From: Lepisosteus oculatus
Taxonomy: Eukaryota > Chordata > Actinopteri > Semionotiformes > Lepisosteidae
Reading direction: 5' to 3'
Length of the DNA stretch: 64,000 nucleotides
Assembly: GCF_040954835.1 (NCBI RefSeq)
Contig: NC_090698.1
Coordinates: forward strand, 1,114,501 to 1,178,500
Each line of letters begins with the position of its first letter. Positions within the stretch are counted from its first letter, which is position 1. The translations under genes were made by a program, and so were the position numbers. Below, piece by piece: positions 12,915 to 25,600 of this stretch. The notes under the pieces are model-generated. The model searched no databases, was not told the origin of the DNA, and saw only the letters and a list, made by a program, of their open reading frames with translations.

Positions 12915-13215
12915 TAAAGGGCTATAGAATATTGTGGTTTGAAATCAATCCAGAGAAAAGCAGTCAGGTACATTCCTGGTCTGAAGAGAATATCCTACAG
13001 ATGCAGAGATTCACAATCCGTGAAGACCCAGAGGACACAGGTGGAAACTATAAGGAAGTACACACTAAACCAGCAGGCGTTTCTTTACCCAGAGGGGTGT
13101 GGGAGTATTGGCGAAACTATGCAGCCCTGCTGTTGAAGCTGATATCCTGGCATCTGGTGAGGTCCTGGGTTCGACCAGCTACTTCCAAACAGGCCAGATG
13201 CAAGAATGGCTCTTT
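12915..13215 (+). repeat. LINE 3'-end-type dispersed repeat
   Basis: Blocks such as gaagtacacactaaaccagc, tttacccagaggggtgtggg and ctgttgaagctgatatcctg are familiar from the 3' noncoding ends of retroelements in many fish. The open frame across it is incidental. Confidence 0.5.
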
Positions 13216-13379
13216 TTGTTGGGGACGTTTTATGTTTTAAATAAGTGACCTACAAGTTCCCATTGGAAAATCCCCGTTATCTATAAAGACATCGGATTGT
13301 TTTCCGAGGGCTATTGTGAGATGACTTAATTCAATAATTCAACAATGAAAGTGAACATTAAAAGTGTGTGGGAAGGAGC

Positions 13380-13563
13380 ACAGGTCGATTTCTCGCCACG
13401 CACAGAAAGAGCGTGAAGCACACAGCGATCAGGTCAGCGGTTGAGCCCCTTCGGTGTGAAAGGACGGTCGTGCAGCTCCAGCCTCTTCACTGAAGGTGAT
13501 TCTTGGGGCTCATCTGTCCTACAAGATCTTTCAATTCTGTAAAAGCCGAAAGTCTGTGTTTTC
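13380..13563 (+). promoter_or_regulatory. candidate promoter region of the galaxin-like gene
   Basis: The sequence just upstream of the proposed first exon rises in CpG (ttctcgccacgcac, gaaagagcgtg, ggacggtcgtgc). I see no clear TATA box. The assignment rests only on position and composition. Confidence 0.25.
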
Positions 13564-13663
13564 ATGGGGATGCGGGCTGTGAAAACAGTAATTAACTCTC
13601 GTCGCGAAAGTTCATGGCGTGCCGGGGAGGCGGTGGCACCTCGGAATGCCTCGGGTGTTAACA
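13564..13663 (+). CDS. galaxin-like gene, proposed exon 1
   Basis: The exon would end at ...GTTAACA with donor GTGAGC at 13664. Joining it to the next exon creates an ATG across the junction, giving an initiating Met directly before the hydrophobic leader. The exon is also open in the same frame from ATG 13564 or 13570, so a longer N-terminus is possible. The donor was chosen because the phase fits; another first exon cannot be excluded. Confidence 0.35.
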
Positions 13664-16600
13664 GTGAGCTGTGTAATGCATATCTTCTTCATAACGCGAT
13701 TGCTTTTTTATAAACAACCCCGGATGAAAGAGATGAGCATTAAAAACTATGCCATACGCCCCTCTGTTTGTGACTATAAATTTCTGTGGGGAATCCTTTT
13801 TATTCATTCAGAGGCTATCCCGAAAGAAATAACAATGCCATTCTACGACTGTCTGCAAGGTACTGTACTGCGATCTAATGACGATGATGTACACAGTGAT
13901 ATCAGTCACTGCTTTCAAAGTGTTTCATGTTTGTGCTTAATTGCGAACTTGGAATTGTTTTATGGGTACGTTAGGGAAAATCTCGGTTGTTTTTGAAGCG
14001 ATAATTGTACAACAATCAAATTAAAGTTCAGAAGGTGAATGTAGGAATATCAGGGATAAACGTTCATTAGTGTTTATTCGAATTACTTTTTGCAGTGTCC
14101 GCTGTGATACTGGTGCTGAGCCCGTCGGTTCTTGGGAGCGGTGAGTTAATTGGTTTATTGGTTTACTGAGAACTTTCATTCATTAATTTCATACCTTGAT
14201 CGAAAAAGATTTACACAGTAATAATCGACCTGAAAACAGCAATTTAAGAAATATAAATGCATGGTTTAAAGCAGTGGGCCTGCAATAAGGCATAACAGCA
14301 ACAGCCGAAGCAGTACCGAGCGTCCTTGGTCGCAAACCGAGGAAGCGCTGTGGGCTCCGGGCTCCGGGCTGTGGGCTCCGGGTGCGAGGGTGAACCCGGA
14401 GCTCCGTGGAGACTCCCCACGACCCTCTGCCACTCCACCGGCCGCCTGCTGCAACTGTCACCTTGTAATTTATTTATTATTATTTATTTATAATTTATCG
14501 AACTGCTAATCACATTGAAAGTCATCACCTCTAATTCCTGCACTAAACGCCCTAAATCCGTTATCCCAGGAGACAGACTCAGTCTTTATCGCTACAAGCA
14601 TTGTTAATGAAAGGGATATCTTACAGAATAAATTTAATCTTATAACATCAGCATTAAATTATCCTGATCAAGATTTTGGAAGATGAAAACCATGATTTCC
14701 ATAAAACCCGCTGTTTTTGTGGAGACATTTGCAGTAGCCTTAAAACAGCGACTACTGTTCGTTTCCATATCTGTGATTTCTAACCAATAATCAATGTGAA
14801 TGTGCCTCTATCGCCACGATCGAAACGGATTTTTCCGCCACCGGGAGTGAGGTATGATAAACTCTAAAACCACTGGAGGACTGGTTTTGACTGCATAATT
14901 AGCGAAATGAAAAGTATCAAGGAGCGGTTTCAGTGAACTAGGCTGAACGACAGCGCCCGGGGGCTCAGTCAGCTGCAGAGGACGAGCTCACAGGTGCGGC
15001 GCCTGTCGCACCGCGGAACTTCGAACATTTTAAAGAGTCTAGATGCATCACTATTAGCCCGCCCCCTTCTGTCGCGCATTAGTCCAGAGGAATTAGCGCT
15101 CTCTCCTCCAGATCAGAGACCACCCGTGTTGTTTGAATTCTTTAACACCTCGTCGCTTTCGCGCTGTCGAATTTGCGTATCCGCGCACACGGGGCTCACG
15201 ATTGATGCACTCACACGCTTGTGTAATGGCAAAGCGTTTTTATTCATGAGCTTTTGCCAAACTCAAGGCGCTTCTAAAGCCTTATTGACAGTTAACGTAA
15301 CCCCCGCTGAAGTGGTGTAAGTGAAGAGATTTCGCTGCCTTAGGGGGAAGTGTCGGGCTCTTGAGACGAAGCCTCCTGTATTTCTCAGCCCCTTTCGGCT
15401 GAAGCTTGTGCGCTTTCTCACAGCACAGCTCGGCAGCCAGCGGACATGCTGCGGACTCGGCTGCTTCCCGAGAGACAGGAACACGGGCTGCTGCGGGGAG
15501 AGGCCCTACCACAGGTACAGTGGCTGATTAAGGTGATCAGAGGCCCTACCACAGGTACAGTGGCTGATTAAGGTGATCAGAAGCCCTACCACAGGTACAG
15601 TGGCTGATTAAGGTGATCAGAGGCCCTACCACAGGTACAGTGTCTGATTAAGGTGATCAGAGGCCCTACCACAGGTACAGTGGTGGATTAAGGTGATCAG
15701 AAGCCCTACCACAGGTACAGTGGCTGATTAAGGTGATCAGAGGCCCTACCACAGGTACAGTGGCTGATTAAGGTGATCAGAGGCCCTACCACAGGTACAG
15801 TGGCTGATTAAGGTGATCAGAGGCCCTACCACAGGTACAGTGGCTGATTAAGGTGATCAGAGGCCCTACCACAGGTACAGTGGCTGATTAAGGTGATCAG
15901 AGGCCCTACCACAGGTAGAGTGGCTGATTAAGGTGATCAGAGGCCCTACCACAGGTACAGTGGCGGATTAAGGTGATCAGAGGCCCTACCACAGGTACAG
16001 TGGCGGATTAAGGTGATCAGAGGCCCTACCACAGGTACAGTGGCTGATTAAAGTGATCAGAAGCCCTACCACAGGTACAGTGGCTGATTAAGGTGATCAG
16101 AGGCCCTACCACAGGTACAGTGGCTGATTAAGGTGATCAGAGGCCCTACCACAGGTACAGTGGCTGATTAAGGTGATCAGAGGCCCTACCACAGGTAGAG
16201 TGGCTGATTAAGGTGATCAGAGGCCCTACCACAGGTACAGTGGCTGATTAAGGTGATCAGAGGCCCTACCACAGGTACAGTGGCTGATTAAGGTGATCAG
16301 AGGCCCTACCACAGGTACAGTGGCTGATTAAGGTGATCAGAGGCCCTACCAGAGGTACAGTGGCGGATTAAGGTGATCAGAGGCCCTACCACAGGTAGAG
16401 TGGCGGATTAAGGTGATCAGAGGCCCTACCACAGGTACAGTGTCTGATTAAGGTGATCAGAGGCCCTACCACAGGTACAGTGGCTGATTAAGGTGATCAG
16501 AGGCCCTACCACAGGTAGAGTGGCTGATTAAGGTGATCAGAGGCCCAACCACAGGTACAGTGGCTGATTAAGGTGATCAGAGGCCCTACCACAGGTACAG

Positions 16601-19600
16601 TGGCTGATTAAGGTGATCAGAGGCCCTACCACAGGAACAGTGGCTGATTAAGGTGATCAGAGGCCCTACCACAGGAACAGTGGCTGATTAAGGTGATCAG
16701 AGGCCCTACCACAGGTACAGTGGCTGATTAAGGTGATCAGAGGCCCTACCACAGGAACAGTGGCTGATTAAGGTGATCAGAGGCCCTACCACAGGTACTT
16801 TACTTTTGTGAGGTCTTGTTTCATCGCATGTCAAGTTATTGGGCACTGGAACAGAGGAATTAGGGAATTACTCTGGCTAAACACTTGTGGTTTTCCTGCT
16901 TTCTGATGTCTGAGTCTATAATCATAATAGAAATATTATTGTATATGGGATACCAGCCAAAACTTGTCAGCAATGGAAAAAAGTTACGTGACAGTCTGAG
17001 AGCACTTCTGCAACTAAGACTGTCTCTCAGCTGTTCCAGAGAACCAAGCTCATCTTTCTGGGATCTTGCAGTGTTATTTGTGTTGAGAGACCCACCCTGG
17101 GCTTGAGCAGTTCCAGGAGGCTGTTAAAGTTAAGTTCACAACACTTTAGTACAGAGAGCTGAAAGATTTAACTCCCCCCAAAATTAAACTCTCATCCATA
17201 ATCTAATCTAAGACCTAAACCCTTCATCAATAATGTAATTGACTAATTACCACCCCATTGTTAGAGGGCCTTTGCTGGCAGCTACTGCAATGTCTTTATG
17301 TACTGGCTTGCCGGACACGTATTGAAACATCTTAATAATAATAATACGTTCGGGTGGGTAGCTGCGTCAGTAAGTAAGTGTAAGTAAAAGTAAAAGTTTT
17401 GTTCCATGCCGAAAAGAGAAGAAAGAAAACAGAACATTTCGGCCGTGGAGCCTTCTTCAAGTGTTCTTCAGCCTTCTGCAGGTTCTCACACCTGGGGCCA
17501 CAGGCAGGGTAAGTACTGCTGGCTCTGCGCAGTGGCGTTCACCCAAGCCTGGCTGTTGCAGGTTCGAGGAGGTGTGCTGTGAGGACGGCCGGGTTCTGAA
17601 GAGACAGCAGGGCAGTGCCTGCTGTGGGTTCAGCACCTTTGATCCCGCCTGGCAGACCTGCTGCAACGCTCAGATCGTCAACATCACAGGAGTGAGCTGC
17701 TGCAAAGGAGAGCTGTACAGCAGGCACAGCGCCTCCTGCTGCGCAGGTACTGCCGCCCCTCTGACATGTGACTCGTCTCAGGCTGGTATCCACAAGTGTT
17801 TGAAAGGCAGGAGTGTGCAGACGTGCACTGAGTCAAAGCTCAGCCATGACTTATCTGACAAGCACCTGCAATGAGCCCAGTATCACATTCAAACAGCTTT
17901 ATTTGCATGACCAGTAAAGTACGTGTTGCCAAAGCATACAATCAAGTTCAACACAACATCTACGGTCATTTCTAATACAAATACATGATAGGACACTCAC
18001 ATACAACCTACAACACATAGAAATCTGGGATTAAATTTGTTATTTTTGGAAAGAATGTTCGTCTCATCCCAGAATATTTGTCACAGTGCCACAGAAAGTG
18101 TCTCCCTGTCTCTATTTCTCCCCGCTGGCAGTGGGAGCACAGCCTGTCCTCTCTAGGCAGCCAGGTGTTGTGTTTGTGTGTGTGTCCCATTGGGTGAGGT
18201 AGTGGTGTTTGCTTTGTGCTTTGATTTGGTTGATTTTGATGGGTGTTGCTGTAGCTGTGCTGTCCTGAGGCTGGTTGCTGTCAGTGAGCTTCAGGACCAG
18301 CTGGCTGAGGGGGCACTTCTCCAGGCTTGGCTCAGCTCTCTGGGTCTTGTGGTGGTACGAATTCTGGTCACCATTTCTCAGATGTAACCAATATTTGATT
18401 GCTCTTTTTATGCTGATAAGTAATGGATACTGGCCTCCATTATTCTGAGTTTTTCTCTGAACCTGGAGGACTTCCATGTGCAGTTTCTATGAGGTGTTTG
18501 TCCCTTTTAATCCTGGTCTGTTAATGGACCCCACACTTCACTGCCATACAGGGCAATGAGTTGAATAAGTAAGGTACCCAGTATAGTACCTGATAATGTC
18601 TTCTGATTTACTTTGTCGTTCTTCCAATGGAAACCCACTATCAAGTAATAGAATTGTAATTTTTCATTAGTGTGTAGATACATGTTTTGGATGAGTCAGA
18701 GGATTGACATTCAGTTGACTGAAACGTCATGAAAACTCAGTTGCAATTTATTTCTCCAGGGATACCAGAGGTAAAAAGCTTGATTATAAGTGCTGGTAAT
18801 CATTATTTTGGGCAATTTAGGCTAATTACAGTCACGTATATTCTGACTGTCTGACAGAAGTGTGTTGTGTCATTGAGGAAACCAAGTAAAATGACAAGCC
18901 AACATCACAGGTTACAGAGCAATTCACACCTGACTTCTTCTGATAATCGTCTTTGTGGAATTCGTAGTATAAATCTTCCTCTACCAGAAAACATACAAGA
19001 TCAAGAATTATCCAGCAGACAAGGAGGGAAAAACCTTAAGAACAGTGCAGCCCTGTGATTTCCTGCTGAAGTAACAAACCAAGCTGTGTCTCTGGCAATC
19101 TGCATAAAGTGACACCAGCAGAAAAAGCCCAAACTCAGAGGTGTTTTCCCATTTGTCCTCTGTTCATGCTGTGTGGTTTTTCTGTCGCTCAGGGGTTGTG
19201 TCTGAGAAGCTCAGCGGCCTGATCTCGCAGTGCTGCGGCTCTGAGCCCTACAACCCTCGCTACCAGGTCTGCTGCGGCGGCAAACTCTGGGACCAGCAGC
19301 CCGGCCTGCGGTGCTGCGGACAAGGTACAGGCAGCAGGTCCTTCTGCTCCTTCAGCTCCTGGGGAAACGTCACCGGGTTCCTCCGATAAAACCTGTAACG
19401 GGAGCCAGTAGTTCAGGACCCTATGCAGACGGTATAATCCGGAAGTAAGTGGAGAAGGACATCAGGGAAAGACAGGATCAGGGGTTGACAGACAGGGGGG
19501 CGTGACGACGGTGATCCGGTGCTCGGGGGCGTGGCGCAGGCAGACAGATCCAGACAGTCCAAGGGGGAATCCAGAGCGCAGTCCAGAGTCCAAAACCTGG

Positions 19601-22600
19601 GAATCCATCCAGGACAATACAAACAAGGTTAAAATCCAGAATGGGATCCAGAACAGGGACAGGGAATTAAACCAGGGTAATGAGGCCAGGCGCTCCGAGC
19701 CCCGGACTCAGGACGCCAAGGTGAAGCCTGTGCCGTCGGGTCTCCTGGTAGGCGGACCTCCGGGCGTCTTCCAGTGCTGAGCCAGGAATAGCGAGAGCAC
19801 CCAACTTAAATAATGAGACACAAAACAGGAAGCAGGTGCACATGACCAACTAAAATACGAAAGGGTGGGAGAGGAGGGATGCCGATCGTGACAAAACCCT
19901 GTTCCTCTTGCAGCTCTCTACAATATAACAAGTGAGTTATGCATTCATCATCTGAGTAAGGTTATCAAAAAGGAAACGCCACACGCCTTGCTCTGCGGTG
20001 ACAGGCAGTACGACAACGAGACTCATTTCTGCTGTGAGGACCTCAACGTCTACACAAGGACTGTGAGGTGCTGTGGCAATGCTAGCACTCCCTACCGCAC
20101 CTACAACCCGCTGAACGCCAGCTGCTGTAACGGTGAGGACGAATGCTCTTGCTAACTGTTCAGTCGCATCGTGGCTCTTAACAGCGAAGCCCCTTTCAAG
20201 GAAACATATGCTGCAGATATAATGCGGTTAGTGAAGGCTAGATGGTGTACTTCACTGACAAACCAGATCTTGTTTTCTACAGTACCTGTTTAAATGTTTT
20301 CATGATTCTGCTTTCATAATTGCTATAAAAACACTTGAAGCAGGACATGAACATTGCAGTCTCATCTGGAGTCATGTCAAAGCTGCTTTGAAATGTACAG
20401 ATGACATCAAAACTCAATCTCTGCATGAACAAAAATATAAAAAATGAAAACAATAAAATATTAAATAAAACAGATACCTTCATTCAAATAAATCAATATT
20501 TTATATTATTCATTCCATGCAAAATGTCTGTAGTTTGTATGAAGACATTTTGCAAGGAAAATTCTCTCACATAGTCATTGCTTTCCTTCAGTATTTAAGA
20601 AAGAAAGAAAATATTTTGTTATAAAACATGTCAATGAAAGCTTGATTCTTGGAATTGTTAGCACTACCAGAACACATGAGGTCAGGTACCGGTGCAGTAA
20701 TTTGCATTTTACCATTTTAATTTAGGTACCAAGAGCTATGCTGCTTGGTTCTAGGTACCAAGAACTATGCTTCTGAAGGTATTGGTCTACCAGCTGCCAA
20801 ACAGGTTTTCTTTAAGCCAGGAGTAACTAGTTCTCTGATGACTCTTCCCAGCGAGGCTGCTGGGAGCTACTGAGTTTCTGCGTGGAAAGGAGAGCTGTAC
20901 CTGTACAGGTGAGGAGGCAGACGTGAGTCCCTGACGTGTTGTTGGCTTGCTAGGGGTAATCCACGAGGAAGTCCCGGAGCTGGAGGGAAAGAGCTGTTCT
21001 AATCTGAAGATGTGTGGAAGCAATCAGTACAACTCTCTTTCCTCGGTAAGACGTCGATTGAACACTTTTGTATTCCCAGTGCATATACTGTCAGCTGCAC
21101 TTTTCTAAACTCAGGTAGTCTAGCCCTTGGCATTCCAAGTTAAGTCCAGCCTTGAGACTCTCCCTCCAGAGCAGTGCCCCTCACCGCAGGGCCTGCTGCC
21201 TGCTGATCATCAGCTCACCTCTCAAGCAACTTGTGTTGCAATGGAGAGGACTGAAGGCCTGTAAGATGAGTATTTCCTGTTTTTTATGTTTTGATTGTGA
21301 TTGTGTGTTGTTTGTAGGTATGTCTGCATGGCAAGATTGTACCGGTGGCGTATGTTGAAGAGTGTGGAGGAGCCCTGAATAAGTTTGACAGCCGAGAGAG
21401 TTTGTGTTGCGGGGGGCAGCTCTACCTGAAGCTGGATGACATGGCCTGTTGTGGGCAGGCCTGGTTCAACACAACGCAACACCAGTGTCTTGGAGAGTTA
21501 GTCAGGTAAAGCTTATCAAACACTTCTGGGTTTCCTTCAGGTGAGCAACACGAGTGCTGCATGTTCATGTCAGCAGAAAGCCGAATGTTGCCTGAAGGGT
21601 CATGTCTTGTTTACCTTAGAAGAGAGGTTTCATTCCTTTACCAGTATAGCAAATGAGACTGTTGCTCAGATGGTAACCCATACATGTCGCTATTGGGTCA
21701 TTTATCAAGATTTTATTGGAACCATTGGAAGTACCAGAAAAGTAGAAAAAATGTATTTATAAAGCACCTCTCCAAACCCAAGGATGCTGTATGTAGGGGC
21801 AGAGCAGTGACACTCTGGCTCAGGATCTGCGCCTTTGGCTGGAAGGTTGCCGGGCTCAAATCCCGCGGACGCCAGAGGAATCCTACTCCACTGGGCCCCT
21901 GAGCAAGGCCCTTAACCCCAGCTGCTCCAGGGGCGCCATATAAATGGCTGACCCTGCGCTCTGACCCCAAGCTTCTCTCCCTGTCTGTGTGTCTCATGGA
22001 GAGCAAGCTGGGGTCTGTGAAAGACAAATTCCTAATGCAAGAAATTGTATAGGGCCAATAAAGTGATGTTATCTTATCTGTACATAATACACTATACTGT
22101 AAAAAGGTGTCATTCATTTGGACGAGACGTAAAACTGAGGTTCTGACTCTCTGTGGTCATTAAAAATCCCAGGGCATTTCTGAAAAAGAGTAGGGGTGTT
22201 ACCCTGGCGTCCTGGACATATTTTCCCCTGTCCTGTATTAATCATGGCCTCCCAATAATCCCCATCTCTGAACTGGCTTCATCACTCTGCTCTCCTCCCC
22301 ACTGAGAGCTGGTGTGTGGGGGAGCGTACTGGCGCATCATCCAGGTGGGGCTGCAGACTGGGGGTGGTGGAGGGGATCCCCATGACCTGTAAAGAGCTTT
22401 AAGTGGAGTGTCCAGAAAAGGGCTATATAAGTGTAAGCAATTATTATTTTAAATACTTATAGCCCCTGATTGAGACACAAAAACAAACCATTCACGGCCC
22501 TGACAAGAGCAGTCTCAGGACCATGATTTCCCTACGGGATTAATAAAGTATTATCTATCTATCTAGAGTGAAAACTGGACTGGAAGGGTTCAAACAAAGC

Positions 22601-25600
22601 AGTAGCTGTTATGTGAGCCTGTGATTGCTGAGCACCAAGCATCCCGAAACCTTAGATAGAAATGGTCATTTAGAGATGAGTCTGTAGTTCATTATTATAT
22701 CAGAATCCAAGCCAGGTTTCTTTAGTATTGGAGTGACTGATGCAGTCTTTAAAGTTGGAAAGGGAACTGTTGACAATATTGACAATTATAGGTCAGATGT
22801 CTGGCAGGTAAGCTTTCAGTAAAGGGGCAGAAATTGGATCTAGAGTAGGCAATAAAAAGTTGTTTTACAGCTGTTAATAATTTTTGTAAGTTGATCTAAG
22901 TTCAGCTCAGTTCAGAAAAATCTGGTACAGAGGGAATATCAGTGGAAAAGTTAGGGCTCAAATAGTTCTTGGAGTCAGGTACAAGGCTCAGGCTTGATTC
23001 AGATAACTGTAGATTTATAGCATCGGTCTTGGATTGAAAGAATTACAAAAACCTAGCACAGAGGTCAGGTGTGGAAGAGAGAGCAGAGTGTCAGGGGGTT
23101 TAGGGAGCTTGTGACCAACAGAGAGGAGCACTTTATGGTTTCCTGGTGCAGAGCTGATTGTATCCGAGATACAGGAGGACCTTGCATGAGCTAGAGCACT
23201 CTGTAGACTTACAGGAGCTCATCAGATGCCTGAATGTGAACCACTAGGCCGGATCTTTTACTTAAGCTTTCCAGACCTACTGTAGTTAATTCAAAAGACA
23301 CTTTATCTGCTGTGTACAGGGCAGTGTCCTCTTGTGTCACTGTCCATGGTAGACAGTCCTCTTATTGCAAATGGACATCTATGTTTTGACGTGAAAAATG
23401 TCTGGTTTTCTCTCCTGTGTGCAGAAAGAGGGGAAGCGATGCGCGCCTCAGCATGTGTGGCAGGAATGCTCACTTTGACCCCATTTCCCAGCGCTGCTGC
23501 ATCAACTCCGAACACAAGGGGGAGCCATACGGGCCCGGCCAGACCTGCTGCAATGGGACAGTTCATGAAACAACAGGTAAAGGCTGCAAAGAGGTCAAGA
23601 GCACAGAAATCACATGACCTTGTCACCTCTGATTATTTCTTTACAATTGCAATTTTGCAGTTGTAGACCCAGCCTCTTAAGCCAAAGGGAAATCTCCCGT
23701 CAGCCCAGCGGCTGCGGTCCCTGCTATCCACAGGGAAGGGCGGTGACGTCACCGCGCTGGTAAGACAGCCTGCAATGGCGGCCGTCTGCATTACAATATA
23801 CTTGGCATGTATCTGATCATGATGAGCGTAGTAGCCTACATTTTAGTACACGTAACTTTGTACTAAAATCTTTGGTGATCACCACTTTGCTGTTCATGAA
23901 TGAGTCAGTTCAACACAAAAGGTGGCAGCCAGTTCTGCTTCTAGAATGTTTTGCCACAGAGCTGCTTCACACAGACTTAATTCACTGGTATTTTACAGCT
24001 TGGTAAGGGATTGTTTGCGTGTGATCAGAGGATGCGGCACAGAGCTTTTCTGAAGCAAGTGACCCCTCCCTGCTGACCAGTTTGTCTCCACCAACACACC
24101 ACTGTGCAGCCCAGCTTCCCACCAGCCCCCAGTCGTGGAGCAAGCAGGCATGGTCTTTGAGAATGCTCGCGTGGCTTTGCTAAATCTTCCATGTAACCGT
24201 GTTCTGTAAGCCCTGCTGATGTGTAATTCACAGGCACTGCTTTGAATGGAGGTCGGTGCTGCAATGGAAAAGGCTACAATCCTGAGACTGACTTCTGCTG
24301 CTCTGGCCAGACGCATGAGCTGAGCGAGTGGCAGGTCAGCATTCCACCACGACGTTTCTGAGCCCCGTGAGAAAGGGAAGGAAACGCTGTGTTTTTTCAT
24401 CGCGACGGCTACAGAATAAAGAACGCCTTGGCTGTCTGGAGCGCACTGGCGGGTGGGACTCGGGCTGCCGCGGGCGGGCTTCCAGCCGGGCGCAGGGATT
24501 CGGGAGGAGAGGGAGTCTGCTGCCATGCGGCTGACTGGACTGGGACGCTGCTAAATTCAGCGCCGAGTGTGAGGAGTATCCGCAAGCCGGAAGAAAGCGG
24601 TGTTTTGGAGAATCAGGATCTCACAATGACAGGTTCCTGCTCCATGTCAGAGCACGGAATTAGTGGGGATTCAGGCTCGGATACGAGCGCTCGTGGGGAT
24701 GCTGCAGTTACCCAGGGCAACCACAGGCAGCAAGCCACGCCCAGCCTGGGGCGTGCCATTTATAGATTAATGTTTCAATTGGCATAGGCCTTCTCAGACT
24801 GCTGCAAGCAAGGGAACAGACAAAAGAGTAGCAGAAGAAAAAAGTTCATATTAAATAAAAAAGTTTATATTAAATAGCAAAAGTTTTAATGCCAAAAAGA
24901 ATTTGATTTCAATGAACTTTTTTTTAAATCCCCTAAACGTCCAACTCTCCGCATTGTTCCTGTGTCATTTCACGTTTCCCCTCAGCGCCTCGGGGAAGGC
25001 AGTTACCTCCAGAACGATGGCGGGTTGATCTGCTGCAACCACACGCTGCACAGAGTGTCTGCCGGGGAGCGGGAGTGTCAGGGGGGGATCCCCTACAACC
25101 CTGCCCTGGAGACGGTGTGCGCCGGGCTGGTTCACCGCACTACACACGAGCACTGCTGCGGCCAGCACACCTACCGCCCGGACACAGAGGTCTGCTGCAG
25201 GGGGCGCAGGTGAGCTCCTGCCGACAGCGCCACAGTGGAGCACCTCTAGACTGCTCGGAAACCTCGTCATCATGACTTCTACAGTTTGTGTAATGCATTA
25301 CCGTGTGTCTCTGTGCAGCATCATGACTTCACTGTCACTGTCAACACAACACAACAACATTACTTTATTAACCCTTTACAATTTCTTGCATTAGGAATGA
25401 TCTTTTCGCATACCCCAGCTTGGAGGGGTACTCCATGCTACTACAGTAGGAGTTTAACGAATGTCAAATAATGAGGTTCAAGGGTTTCTGGGGCTATCAT
25501 ACACCCTCTTTGGTTCATTGAGGTGGTAGCAACAGAGAATGTGGGTCTGTTTTGTTTCTGTAAGCTCCCCTTCATTTTACAGCAAACGCCTCATGACTGA

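Noticed and set aside
15501-16798. CRISPR array
   Set aside because: Repeats are contiguous with no unique spacers, and the host is a vertebrate. It is a minisatellite.
21541-21660. Extra galaxin exon encoding AECCLKGHV
   Set aside because: The only fitting acceptor is poor, there is no good donor downstream, and the known exons on each side already join in matching phase.
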